Assembly (NCBI GenBank): GCA_002733915.1
Contig: NVXN01000002.1
Location: forward strand, 138,933 to 151,511
Direction: 5' to 3'
DNA length: 12,579 nt
Source: Aequorivita sp.
Lineage (GTDB): Bacteria > Bacteroidota > Bacteroidia > Flavobacteriales > Flavobacteriaceae
Part shown: one piece after another, positions 1 to 7,143 of the stretch
How positions within the stretch are numbered: position 1 is the stretch's first letter
Layout of the letters: the number at the start of each line of letters is the position of its first letter
Made by a program: the position numbers and the translations under genes
The notes under the pieces: model-generated
Database searches by the model: none
What the model was told of the DNA's origin: nothing
What the model saw: the letters and a program-made list of their open reading frames with translations, nothing else

Positions 1-228
1 TCCACTTCCAAAAGAATCAATCAGTAAGTAAGCAAAAAGACCTAAAAATACAGCAATAGGAAGCGATTTCAGTTTTCTGAAGTCTTCCTTTTTTACAACA
101 AAGGGAAAGGCGACTACCAAAATTGCTAATAGAATATTAGGCCACGCTCGGATATAATTATCAAAAGGAATAATGAGGTAAAGCAGCAAAAATGCATAAG
201 GGTATATGGCAGCGAGCAGGATCCTCAT
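1..228 (-). CDS. N-terminal fragment of a membrane protein, probably O-antigen ligase/polymerase family (cut by window edge)
   Basis: Seventy-six codons are open on the minus strand from an ATG at 226-228 to the window edge. An in-frame stop lies eleven codons upstream with no other ATG between, so this start is firm. The protein begins MRILLAAIYPYAFLLLYLI and shows three hydrophobic stretches (about residues 2-20, 29-45 and 57-73) separated by short polar loops, one of them KKEDFRKLKS. This layout resembles the start of WaaL/Wzy-type O-antigen ligases and polymerases, but the diagnostic C-terminal loop lies outside the window, so the family call is inference from topology and context. It is co-directional with the polysaccharide operon but separated from it by about 320 bases, so it may be transcribed separately. 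Confidence 0.6.
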   Translation of the reverse strand, partial: MRILLAAIYPYAFLLLYLIIPFDNYIRAWPNILLAILVVAFPFVVKKEDFRKLKSLPIAVFLGLFAYLLIDSFGSG

Positions 229-268
229 ATTGAAAAAGAATTGTTTTAAATTTTAGGGGAAGATAGAA

Positions 269-282
269 AACTCTTATGAGTT
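269..282. repeat. Small perfect inverted repeat upstream of the left-edge gene
   Basis: AACTC at 269-273 and GAGTT at 278-282 are perfect complements around a 4-base loop. The site is about 40 bases upstream of the ATG at 228. It could be a leader hairpin or a protein site, but a five-base stem in AT-rich DNA can easily arise by chance. Confidence 0.3.
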
Positions 283-448
283 ATTGGACTTTAGTAGGGA
301 GATTTTGGACATCCCCATTATTCATTGGCGATAAAATTAAAGGCATTTATGTGAGATCAATTGAAGGTTTTTGTTTAGAAATAAAATGGATTAATTTTAT
401 CAAATTCGTTTTGTAGGAAAAATTGGCTGTTTTCTTACAATCTAATGA

Positions 449-481
449 CTTTGGTATGGCTTTGCTATGGCTTTGGTATGA
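449..481. repeat. Three tandem copies of an 11-bp unit
   Basis: Copies are CTTTGGTATGG (449-459), CTTTGCTATGG (460-470) and CTTTGGTATGA (471-481). They are strictly adjacent, with one mismatch in copy 2 and one in copy 3. The array lies in the non-coding gap downstream of the operon and about 220 bases upstream of the left-edge gene. Such short arrays can change copy number by slippage. No function can be read from the sequence. Confidence 0.85.
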
Positions 482-547
482 AGTATCTGTGGATGCTCGA
501 TTTTATGTGACAAGACAGAATGATATCGGGGAGCTATTATGGGATTT

Positions 548-1303
548 TTATTTATTTGAAAAACGCTCCCTTAACACTAAATAGATAAACTTAGAATTAC
601 CTACCAAATATCGTTTCCACATACGTCTAGGTTCCTGTGCAAAGCGGTAGAACCACTCCAGGCCGGCTTTTTGCATCCAGGCTGGCGCCCGTTTTGTTTT
701 TCCTGCAACTACATCAAAACTACCGCCAACTCCCATAATCAGATTTACGTTTTTTAGAATGTCGCGGTATTTAAATAGAAAGTTTTCTTTGATGGGAGAA
801 GAAATTGCCACAAAAAGCATTTGGGTGCCACTGTCAGCTATTTGTTGTGCTATTTCCTTTTCTTCTGAAGGACTGAAATAACCATTTCTATATCCGGCAA
901 TAATGTTTGGACTATAGACTTCAGAATATTTTTCAACTACCGATTTTACTACATCCTCCTTCGCGCCGAATAGAAAGATTTTATAATTGTTGTTATGCGC
1001 CATTTCCACAAGATTGGCCATAAGGTCTATACCTGCAACTCGCTCTTTAAGGGGTTTTTGTAAAAACCGTGAGGCCCAAACCACAGCTTGTCCATCAGCG
1101 TTAATGATATCACTATTATTTACGCTCTGCCGTAGTTCAGGATCTTTCTGCATGGCAACCACTTTTCCGGCATTTACCACCACGTGATGGAGCTGTTCGC
1201 CAGTTTGTATTTTTTCCTGTACCAAGGCAAGGGTTTCTTGCATGGAGAGGTTGTCAATGGTGGTGTTTAGGATTTTTATCCGTTGTGGAATACTCACAAT
1301 CAA
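548..1303 (-). CDS. WecG/TagA/CpsF family glycosyltransferase (GT26)
   Basis: A 251-residue protein of normal family length. Family members transfer a UDP-activated amino sugar or uronic-acid-type sugar (ManNAc or ManNAcA in the founding members) onto an undecaprenyl-pyrophosphate-linked acceptor at the inner membrane face. Visible signatures: NAGKVV at about 44-49; NADGQAVVW at 68-76, with Asp70 matching the proposed catalytic Asp of TagA; GIDL at 91-94; GVGGSFDVVAG at 191-201; and the C-terminal RAPAWMQKAGLEWFYR block (205-220), continuing into a basic tail rich in R and K that in TagA helps membrane binding. The start is not ATG. A TAA lies two codons upstream of a TTG at 1301-1303, and the only other good choice is GTG at 1295-1297. 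It is the last recognisable gene of the operon, and the donor sugar cannot be read from sequence. Confidence 0.92.
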   Translation of the reverse strand: MIVSIPQRIKILNTTIDNLSMQETLALVQEKIQTGEQLHHVVVNAGKVVAMQKDPELRQSVNNSDIINADGQAVVWASRFLQKPLKERVAGIDLMANLVEMAHNNNYKIFLFGAKEDVVKSVVEKYSEVYSPNIIAGYRNGYFSPSEEKEIAQQIADSGTQMLFVAISSPIKENFLFKYRDILKNVNLIMGVGGSFDVVAGKTKRAPAWMQKAGLEWFYRFAQEPRRMWKRYLVGNSKFIYLVLRERFSNK

Positions 1304-1314
1304 TTTTTAGCGAG

Positions 1315-1349
1315 CAAATATAGTGTTTATAGCACACTAATTGTTCAAA
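1315..1349 (-). promoter_or_regulatory. Possible Bacteroidota promoter for the WecG/TagA gene
   Basis: On the minus strand TATATTTG (1322-1315) matches the -7 consensus TAnnTTTG exactly. A TTTG (1349-1346) lies 23 bases upstream as a possible -33 element, a few bases farther than the usual 19-21. Transcription would start near 1308, giving a very short leader before the TTG at 1303 and a slightly longer one before the GTG at 1297. The -33 box lies within the end of the frameshifted lipoprotein gene. Confidence 0.45.
1321..1339. repeat. Perfect 6-bp inverted repeat in the promoter spacer, operator-like
   Basis: TAGTGT (1321-1326) and ACACTA (1334-1339) are perfect inverted arms around a 7-base centre. 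The repeat sits between the putative -33 and -7 boxes of the WecG/TagA gene, touching the -7 box. It also includes the TAG stop of the preceding lipoprotein gene. The position suits a repressor operator. Alternatively it is a weak hairpin between the two genes; there is no proper U-run after it. Confidence 0.45.
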
Positions 1350-1727
1350 TAAATTACTTCAAAATCGTAATGTTGGTCTTCTTCATCCAATATTGTGATT
1401 GTAGATGTTCCATCCGAAAGTTTTAATTTATAAAGTATCTGGTTATAATTTGAATCATGTAGAATGGCTCCCTGAGGGACAACTGCAACAATTTCAGTTT
1501 CGGAGATGCTCGTTGTTTCACCTTCTATGCCATTAAAGGAAACTCTAGAAGTAATTGCCGTATCTATATTTTCATCAACAAATGTAATCTCCGCTCCCGG
1601 AAATGCTTGTAGGGGAGAAAAAACTTGTTATTACCAATTGATTTTCTGGCTCCAGGTTTGGGCCATCGTCTTTGTTAAAGCAGCTCACTGCAATAAACAG
1701 CAATAACAGGTATTTGATATACTGCAT
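1337..1727 (-). pseudogene. Small secreted lipoprotein, broken by a one-base frameshift
   Basis: From the ATG at 1725-1727 the reading starts MQYIKYLLLLFIAVSCFN, a lipoprotein signal peptide with lipobox AVSC and acceptor Cys16. It then runs into a stop (TGA) after about 50 codons. One frame over, the reading continues smoothly through SFSPLQAFPGAEITFVDE to EVIYLNN and a TAG at 1337-1339. The switch falls at a run of six T on the coding strand (A run 1618-1623); five T would restore one frame of about 129 residues. The restored protein resembles small lipoproteins with an IPT/TIG-like immunoglobulin fold (proline/glycine turn, then beta-rich sequence), but I do not recognise a specific family. 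It lies 34 bases after the esterase lipoprotein. The cause may be a sequencing error in the homopolymer or a real mutation. Confidence 0.75.
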
Positions 1728-1761
1728 AGGTGAAAATCATTAGTGGCTCAATTTAAAAAAA

Positions 1762-2457
1762 TCAGTCAATATTGTTGGCCACCATAAACTTAACCAATTT
1801 TTTCGCAATATCATTTAAAGCCTCTTGATTATAATGCACTGGATCCCGTAGCCACTTCCTTTCCAGAAAATCCTTGGTTTCATCATAGCCAATGTAGGTG
1901 TTTTTATCATCTTCAGCTACCTCATCTTGAACCTTCCGTACAGCCGAATATCCTTCGTCGCACTCTTTACAAGTGGCGTGCCTTCCAATTTCAATTATAA
2001 TAAACGGAAGATTAGCACCATACCGCTCCCGAAATTTGGAAATTAAATTTTTTAAATCCCGTTTATATTCTTCAGCAGTCAAAATACCTTTTCCAATAGC
2101 CTCTCCATCGTTTTCGCCTTGGGACCAGATAATAGCTGATAGATTTTCTTCTATATTATAAGGAGGGTATATTAGAGAAAAGCGTTTGTCTATTTCATCA
2201 AAACTTTTTTCCAACAAATCACCGGTGGGGCTCCAATTACCCCAATCATTTGTTTCCGCTTTTGCATTCAATGCACTTCCCGCTTTAGCGCACTGTATGA
2301 TATATGCCTCCCTACCTGTTATTTTTTTATAGTTATAAGCAAGCGTATCTCTTATGAAAACGGCATTGCTCTGTCCGGCAAGCGCTATCATAACTTTGGG
2401 CTTAGCGCAGGCTGTGAAAAATAAAATCAACGAAAAGAGAACCCATAATTTTTTCAT
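1762..2457 (-). CDS. Lipoprotein SGNH/sialate-O-acetylesterase-like carbohydrate esterase
   Basis: A 231-residue protein with a lipoprotein signal (MKKLWVLFSLILFFTAC, acceptor Cys17), so it should be anchored on the periplasmic side of the inner membrane or in the outer membrane. The mature part carries the SASA/CE6-type SGNH blocks: LAGQSNA at 26-32 with Ser30 as likely nucleophile, WSQGEND at 111-117 (block III, Gly114/Asn116 oxyanion side), and DPVHYN at 205-210 giving the Asp205-x-x-His208 pair. All catalytic positions are present, so it is probably active. Enzymes of this type remove O-acetyl groups from sugars. Its ATG overlaps the stop of the acyltransferase gene (ATGA, 2454-2457), which suggests translational coupling. 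By inference it may de-acylate the polysaccharide made by this locus; the true substrate is not known. Confidence 0.86.
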   Translation of the reverse strand: MKKLWVLFSLILFFTACAKPKVMIALAGQSNAVFIRDTLAYNYKKITGREAYIIQCAKAGSALNAKAETNDWGNWSPTGDLLEKSFDEIDKRFSLIYPPYNIEENLSAIIWSQGENDGEAIGKGILTAEEYKRDLKNLISKFRERYGANLPFIIIEIGRHATCKECDEGYSAVRKVQDEVAEDDKNTYIGYDETKDFLERKWLRDPVHYNQEALNDIAKKLVKFMVANNID

Positions 2458-2969
2458 TTTCTAGATTTAATTAGTTTGGCAGGAACACCGCCCATTATTG
2501 AAAACGGTGCAACATTCTTTGTGACCACAGCGCCAGCTCCTATAATGGAACCGGTACCTATTGTTATTCCAGGCATCACTACCACATTTCTCCCCAACCA
2601 TACATCATCTTCAATAGTGGGTGGATTTGGCAACGTTTCCCCTTGGAAGACCATGGGTATTTCGGTGTTTTGGTAATTATGGGACATACTTAAAATAGAA
2701 ACGTTAGGAGCAATCAAAACATTGTTACCAATATAGGCGCCCTGAATGAACACATTTTCATTGATTTGGCATCCCGTACCTATTTTTAGATTTTTTCCAT
2801 TGGAAAAATAAACGTTATTTTCAATGAAACTATTTTTTCTATCGGGAATAAATTTGAGAACTTTTGAAACATACCAAACCCTTATATTCCGCGTAAGGGA
2901 AATATATCGTGAATGTGGCAGATGCGAAATAATGCCATAATAAATTACCAATGCTAGTTTCTTATACAT
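2454..2969 (-). CDS. Left-handed beta-helix (hexapeptide repeat) acyltransferase, probably O-acetyltransferase
   Basis: A 171-residue protein of the LacA/NodL/CatB-like xenobiotic acyltransferase group, which transfers acetyl from acetyl-CoA to a sugar hydroxyl or amine in the cytoplasm. Residues 61-155 carry hexapeptide-repeat turns such as IGTGCQ, IGNNVLI, IGTGSIIGAGAVV. Other family marks are SMSHNY with His97 as the likely catalytic base, IEDDVWLGRNVVV at 119-131, and the terminal GGVPAKLI (160-167). The N-terminal 40 residues are basic and partly hydrophobic, as in serine/maltose-type relatives found in capsule loci. The ATG at 2967-2969 overlaps the preceding glycosyltransferase by 16 bases, and its own stop overlaps the esterase start. 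The acceptor cannot be deduced. Confidence 0.92.
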   Translation of the reverse strand: MYKKLALVIYYGIISHLPHSRYISLTRNIRVWYVSKVLKFIPDRKNSFIENNVYFSNGKNLKIGTGCQINENVFIQGAYIGNNVLIAPNVSILSMSHNYQNTEIPMVFQGETLPNPPTIEDDVWLGRNVVVMPGITIGTGSIIGAGAVVTKNVAPFSIMGGVPAKLIKSRK

Positions 2970-4036
2970 ACCTTTTTAAGTTGCTCCAATAGTTTTTTAC
3001 TTACATATCCGCTTTCGTATTGCTCAGCAGTTTTAAAGGCGGCATTGCCCATTTTCTCTCTTTCTTCCTGCGAAAAATTAAGATATTTTTCAATACAAGA
3101 TGTTAATTCCGAAACATTTCCCGGCTGAAATAACATTCCATTTTTAGTGTCCTTAATGTATGTTTTCAGTCCTGCAATATCGCCCCCAATTACAGGGGTT
3201 TTACAACTCATGGCTTCCAGACCCACAAGACCCAGACTTTCTGCTTCACGTTTCGTGGGAAATACCATTACGTCCATTTTATTGTAAAGATGAACCAATT
3301 GTTCCTGTTTTACAAGACCCAAAAATTCCACATTCTCCTTAATTCCAAAATCGTGCATCATGGTTTTCATTTCGGTTTCCTGGAGGCCTTGTCCCGCAAT
3401 GATGGCTTTAAAAGGTATATTTTTTTCTTTTAATGTTTTTAAAGCCGTCAAAAAATCATCCCACCCTTTTCCTTCGTCTATTCTTGAAACCATTCCCAAA
3501 ATGGGAATTTCATGTATGGTTTTAGCCATAGGGTAAAACCTTTTGGCGTCAACCCCTCCGGATGGAGATGTGAAAATTTGCTCATTCGCTAAAAATGGAT
3601 AATTGTGCAACATCATATCCTTAAAATAATCGGAAGGCGTAACTACCAGATCAACCTTTTTAAGAACGTATTTATTCAGAATATCTATTTTTCTCCCTTT
3701 GGAATGGGTAACATCGTCGCCGTGAACATTTATTACGAGTGGTTTCCTTTTCTTAAAAAGAAAAAACAGAAAAGCTAAAGCCGGCGCATTATGCGACATA
3801 AAATGGACATAAATGAGATCATAGCTTTTAAAGATAAAATTGTAACATATTGAACAATAATATCCAAAATAGGAAATTGCTTTGCCAATAGTATTTGAAC
3901 GTTTTCCCTTTATTACGGATACCGCAGAAAAAACAACACCCATTTTTTCGAGCTGCAACCTAAAATTTCTCACAAATACCCCAAAAAGTGAATCTTTGGA
4001 GGAAGGGTACATGTTTGAAATTAGAAATATTTTCAT
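2954..4036 (-). CDS. Glycosyltransferase family 4 (GT-B fold)
   Basis: A retaining, nucleotide-sugar-dependent glycosyltransferase of about 360 residues. The N-terminal domain starts MKIFLISNMYPSSKDSLFG and includes NVHGDD (acceptor side). The C-terminal domain has GMVSRIDEGKGWDDF, the usual first strand of the donor domain, and the E-x7-E signature EAESLGLVGLE, with its two Glu eight residues apart and binding the donor nucleotide-sugar. I place the start at ATG 4034-4036 because GGAAAG, a ribosome-site-like sequence, lies just before it. A GTG at 4046-4048, directly after the asnB stop, would add four residues. The gene sits between asnB and the acyltransferase and overlaps the latter. Product linkage and sugar are not predictable. 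Confidence 0.92.
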   Translation of the reverse strand: MKIFLISNMYPSSKDSLFGVFVRNFRLQLEKMGVVFSAVSVIKGKRSNTIGKAISYFGYYCSICYNFIFKSYDLIYVHFMSHNAPALAFLFFLFKKRKPLVINVHGDDVTHSKGRKIDILNKYVLKKVDLVVTPSDYFKDMMLHNYPFLANEQIFTSPSGGVDAKRFYPMAKTIHEIPILGMVSRIDEGKGWDDFLTALKTLKEKNIPFKAIIAGQGLQETEMKTMMHDFGIKENVEFLGLVKQEQLVHLYNKMDVMVFPTKREAESLGLVGLEAMSCKTPVIGGDIAGLKTYIKDTKNGMLFQPGNVSELTSCIEKYLNFSQEEREKMGNAAFKTAEQYESGYVSKKLLEQLKKVCIRN

Positions 4037-4048
4037 CTTGCTTTCCAC

Positions 4049-5881
4049 TTATTCATTATCCTGTAGCCAATAGTAAATACTCAACAACAGGAATATCTGC
4101 TTTTCGCGGTTATACCCTTTTAAATGTTCGTTCAATATTTTATTCAACGCATCTGTATTAAAAATTTCCGTGAATATTCCGGGTTTTAAAAGCAATTCTT
4201 TTATCTGGTCATTATATTTTTTGAACCAAATTTTTGTTGGAGATTGAAAAGCGTATTTTTTTCGATTTATAATACGTTCCGGCAAAATTTTCTTGGCGTA
4301 TTCCTTGTGTATGATTTTGGTCTTTCTAATTGCCAATCTTTCCTTCGCGGGCAGTGATTCTATATAATTAACCAACTCGGTATCCAACATGGGCACTCGA
4401 CATTCCAACGAAAAATTCATTGTGATTTTATCGGTGTACAAAAGCAAATCGTCAGGGAGATTCATCCGTACATCTATGGCCATCATACGTTCTGCCGCGG
4501 TTTTCTTACTACTGCACCGAAGTGCATTGTAAAAATATTCTATTAAATGGAACGCTTTTTCCTCCCGAACGTTCAACAGTTTTTTTATGTCCTCCTGGGT
4601 AAAAATGGAATACACATTTAAAAACCGCTGCACATCATTTCTTTCTCCTAGCGCATTGGCCGATCGTAAAATCCGTTCGTTTTTAACCCCAATATGGGGA
4701 ACGATTTTATTCGAGGAATGAATAAGCCCTCGGGGAATTTTTCCTGAAATTACCTCGCCCTGATATCTTTGGTAACCTCCCAAAGGCTCATCTGCGCCCT
4801 GGCCGGTTAGTACCACTTTTACATATTTTGAAGCCAATTGTGAGAGGTAGTACATCGGTATGACCGAAGTTGTGGCCAATGGCTCTTCAATAATTCTGGT
4901 AGTTTCTTCAAAAATGGATAGAAAATTATCAAAACTAATTTTGGTCGAAAAATGTTCCAAGCCCAAAATATCCGCCGTTTCTTTGGCGGCATCAATTTCA
5001 TCTTCTTTGTGCAGGCCCTCAAAACCTACGGTAAATGCCTTCAGTTTTTTATCGGAATGTTTTTGGGCTATTGCCGCCACAACGGCAGAATCTATGCCTC
5101 CGCTTAACATAATACCTATTTCCACATCGGCCATTAATTGCCTTTTTACGGCATTTTCAATATGGGTTTCGTAGCCTTTTAGGAAGTTTTCCTTTTTTGA
5201 ATGTGACGGAGAAGGCGCTTCCTTAATGAAATATTTTTCGGAATAATGTAGTTTATCCGAAGCCAAATCAACTTCAATATAATGTCCCGGTTTCAGTTTT
5301 TTAATGTCTTTGTGGAGCGTTAATGGCGAGGGAAGATAACGCAACCGAAGCAAAGTGGGCAGGTTATCCAAATCTGGCTTAGGGCTATCCTGCAAGTCTT
5401 TTACAGGACGTATTTCGGAAGAGAAAATAAAACTTGTATCGTCCTGAAAATAGTAAACCGGCTTTACGCCAAAATGGTCACGGGCCAAATACAGTTTTTC
5501 ATTCTCAATGTCCAAAAAGGAAAATCCGAAAATTCCATTAAAATCTACGACACTTTCAATGCCAAATTTTCTGAGGTAATAAAGAATCGTTTCAGTATCG
5601 GAATGGCCCTTAAAATCAATTTCCGTGAGTTTTTCCCTTAAATCAAGGTGGTTATATATTTCCCCATTGAAAGTTATGGCGAATTTTCCGCAGGAAGAAA
5701 TCATAGGTTGGCGGCCTGCATCAGACAGTTCCACAATCGCCAACCGTACAAGACCCAATCTTATGTCATGTCGGGCAACTTTAAAACTTTCAATTTCCGA
5801 AGCATCTGGCCCCCTGTGCTCTATAAGTTTTAAGGCGCTTAAATCAAAGGCTTTATTTATTGAACCAATTATTCCACACAT
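4049..5881 (-). CDS. asnB: Asparagine synthase (glutamine-hydrolysing) / AsnB-type amidotransferase
   Basis: A 610-residue class II glutamine amidotransferase fused to a synthetase domain, the normal AsnB architecture. Cys2 (MCGIIG) is the glutaminase nucleophile. The N-terminal domain also shows HRGPD (22-26), NGEIYNH (72-78) and SDTE (94-97). The ATP-pyrophosphatase domain starts near 240, with the PP-loop SGGIDS at 260-265 and TGQGADE at 359-365. All key residues are present. Family members make asparagine from aspartate, but homologues inside O-antigen/capsule loci, such as WbpS-like proteins, are thought to amidate sugar carboxylates. Its place within a tight run of glycosyltransferases favours sugar modification, by inference. 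Its start overlaps the stop of the upstream ligase-like gene by 13 bases. Housekeeping asparagine synthesis remains possible. Confidence 0.93.
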   Translation of the reverse strand: MCGIIGSINKAFDLSALKLIEHRGPDASEIESFKVARHDIRLGLVRLAIVELSDAGRQPMISSCGKFAITFNGEIYNHLDLREKLTEIDFKGHSDTETILYYLRKFGIESVVDFNGIFGFSFLDIENEKLYLARDHFGVKPVYYFQDDTSFIFSSEIRPVKDLQDSPKPDLDNLPTLLRLRYLPSPLTLHKDIKKLKPGHYIEVDLASDKLHYSEKYFIKEAPSPSHSKKENFLKGYETHIENAVKRQLMADVEIGIMLSGGIDSAVVAAIAQKHSDKKLKAFTVGFEGLHKEDEIDAAKETADILGLEHFSTKISFDNFLSIFEETTRIIEEPLATTSVIPMYYLSQLASKYVKVVLTGQGADEPLGGYQRYQGEVISGKIPRGLIHSSNKIVPHIGVKNERILRSANALGERNDVQRFLNVYSIFTQEDIKKLLNVREEKAFHLIEYFYNALRCSSKKTAAERMMAIDVRMNLPDDLLLYTDKITMNFSLECRVPMLDTELVNYIESLPAKERLAIRKTKIIHKEYAKKILPERIINRKKYAFQSPTKIWFKKYNDQIKELLLKPGIFTEIFNTDALNKILNEHLKGYNREKQIFLLLSIYYWLQDNE

Positions 5882-7143
5882 ATATTTTGGTTTACTTCGT
5901 TTTGATTAATTTTTTGTGCCTTTTTTGAATACCAAACAATAAAAAGAGAATAGAAAAAAGCAAAAATGAAAACCCCTTTGCTCAGTCCAAAAATACTTTC
6001 TGAAAAGGAAAATAAGGCTATAATAACGAAAAAGCTCAGCGCCTCCCCCTCTAGGCCTGTTTTTCTCAAGAAAATGAGCAATACCGTAATGTAGACGAAT
6101 AGTCCCAATATACCGTTTGAGACCAAAAATTCCAAATATTGGTTATGGGCATTGTAATGATTGTTCAATGCGATATCAAAACCTCCCTTGCTATAGGCCA
6201 AATCATACAGTGCCTGGGCATCGCCCGTTCCGATTCCAAAAATATAATTTCCACGAGCATTAAATTCAGAAAGAATGGCTATCCAGCGCGGATATCTGTC
6301 CAAGGTTATATTTCCTTGTGAATCTACAATTGCGGAAAATTTAGAACCCAAATAATCGAACTTAATGGATAGAATAGCCAAAGTGGCAATTAAGCCGATT
6401 AAATAGAAAATCTTTTTTATTTCCAGTTTTCTAAATATTGTAATCACTACCATAACTATCAAACAGATAACGCCAATGCGGCTGCTGGTTTCAATCAAAA
6501 AAAGAAAGAAGGGAGCTAGAAGCAATAGCAGTTTCAATTTATGCCTTCTTAAATTCACAAATTCCCGCATCCTTATAATGCCGAGGATAAAGATTACTAT
6601 CATTATCGCGAAATAGCTTGGGTGCCCTTCCAATGGTTTTAAGGCATTCCAGCCATTATAAATCCATTTAAAAAAATAACCGGCCTGTACCCACGGTGTG
6701 GCATTGGTTAAGATAGATTCAATTATAAAACCCCAACAAATCACCATTCCAATAAAAAGTCCTGTTCCCAAGGAAATATATATTTTCTTTAGGTTGAAGT
6801 CTTCCTTTTTATGCGAAAGCACTATAAGGGGAATCAGCAACAGGGTGAGTGTCCGTTCCATATCCCTGAGGGCATCTTTTACGTCGGTGGAAAAAAACCA
6901 TCCCAAAACGAACATAAAATAGAGTACCGCCAAAAAATAAAAAGCCGTTTTATTCCCTTTTAGGTTTTGCAGGCGCTCTTTCGGCTTTAACAAAAAAAGG
7001 GAAGATGCCACAAAGAACCACAAAACAATGGTGTTCAAGTTTTCCCACAAAGGCAAGGTAGCGACAAAGAGATAGGTGCTGGCTTCAAAAAACACCCTCC
7101 GTGGTGGGTTATTGTTCCAGTAATTTCGAATATCTTTTATCAT
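5869..7143 (-). CDS. O-antigen ligase/polymerase family membrane protein (WaaL/Wzy_C type)
   Basis: About 424 residues with some ten to twelve hydrophobic helices, an inner-membrane protein. Signatures of the Wzy_C/WaaL superfamily are LEGHPSYFAIM (from about residue 172) in a loop before a helix, ETSSRIG (about 218-224), and a large periplasmic loop ending in NNHYNAHNQYLEF (about 327-339), followed by SNGILGLF at the next helix; the H-N-Q-x-L-E part is the most recognisable. Such enzymes either polymerise lipid-linked repeat units or transfer the finished glycan to an acceptor. I choose ATG 7141-7143; it overlaps the upstream glycosyltransferase by 35 bases. A TTG at 7159-7161 and a GTG at 7093-7095 with a nearby GGAGG are alternatives. 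Another polymerase-like protein lies two genes upstream, so roles may be divided. Confidence 0.88.
   Translation of the reverse strand: MIKDIRNYWNNNPPRRVFFEASTYLFVATLPLWENLNTIVLWFFVASSLFLLKPKERLQNLKGNKTAFYFLAVLYFMFVLGWFFSTDVKDALRDMERTLTLLLIPLIVLSHKKEDFNLKKIYISLGTGLFIGMVICWGFIIESILTNATPWVQAGYFFKWIYNGWNALKPLEGHPSYFAIMIVIFILGIIRMREFVNLRRHKLKLLLLLAPFFLFLIETSSRIGVICLIVMVVITIFRKLEIKKIFYLIGLIATLAILSIKFDYLGSKFSAIVDSQGNITLDRYPRWIAILSEFNARGNYIFGIGTGDAQALYDLAYSKGGFDIALNNHYNAHNQYLEFLVSNGILGLFVYITVLLIFLRKTGLEGEALSFFVIIALFSFSESIFGLSKGVFIFAFFYSLFIVWYSKKAQKINQNEVNQNICVE

Larger units (their letters stand above)
229..547. other. Non-coding gap of about 320 bases
   Basis: No convincing coding frame is present on either strand between the stop of the WecG/TagA gene and the start of the left-edge membrane protein. 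The stretch holds the 11-bp tandem repeat at 449-481 and a small hairpin at 269-282. On the minus strand I found no full -33/-7 pair; the closest -7 look-alike is TAGATTG (complement of 439-445). No strong stem plus U-run terminator is visible after the operon end at 548. The gap probably contains the end of the operon transcript and the leader of the left-edge gene, but the sequence does not fix either point. Confidence 0.5.

Noticed and set aside
1506..1706. A 66-codon plus-strand frame over the lipoprotein
   Set aside because: The minus strand here encodes a convincing, though frameshifted, lipoprotein with lipobox and beta-rich body; the plus frame has no features.
4860..5174. A 104-codon plus-strand open frame opposite asnB
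   Set aside because: It lies wholly on the reverse strand of the well-supported PP-loop region, has no recognisable domain, and is a shadow of asnB. The same holds for the plus-strand frames at 5625-5909 and 3882-4073.
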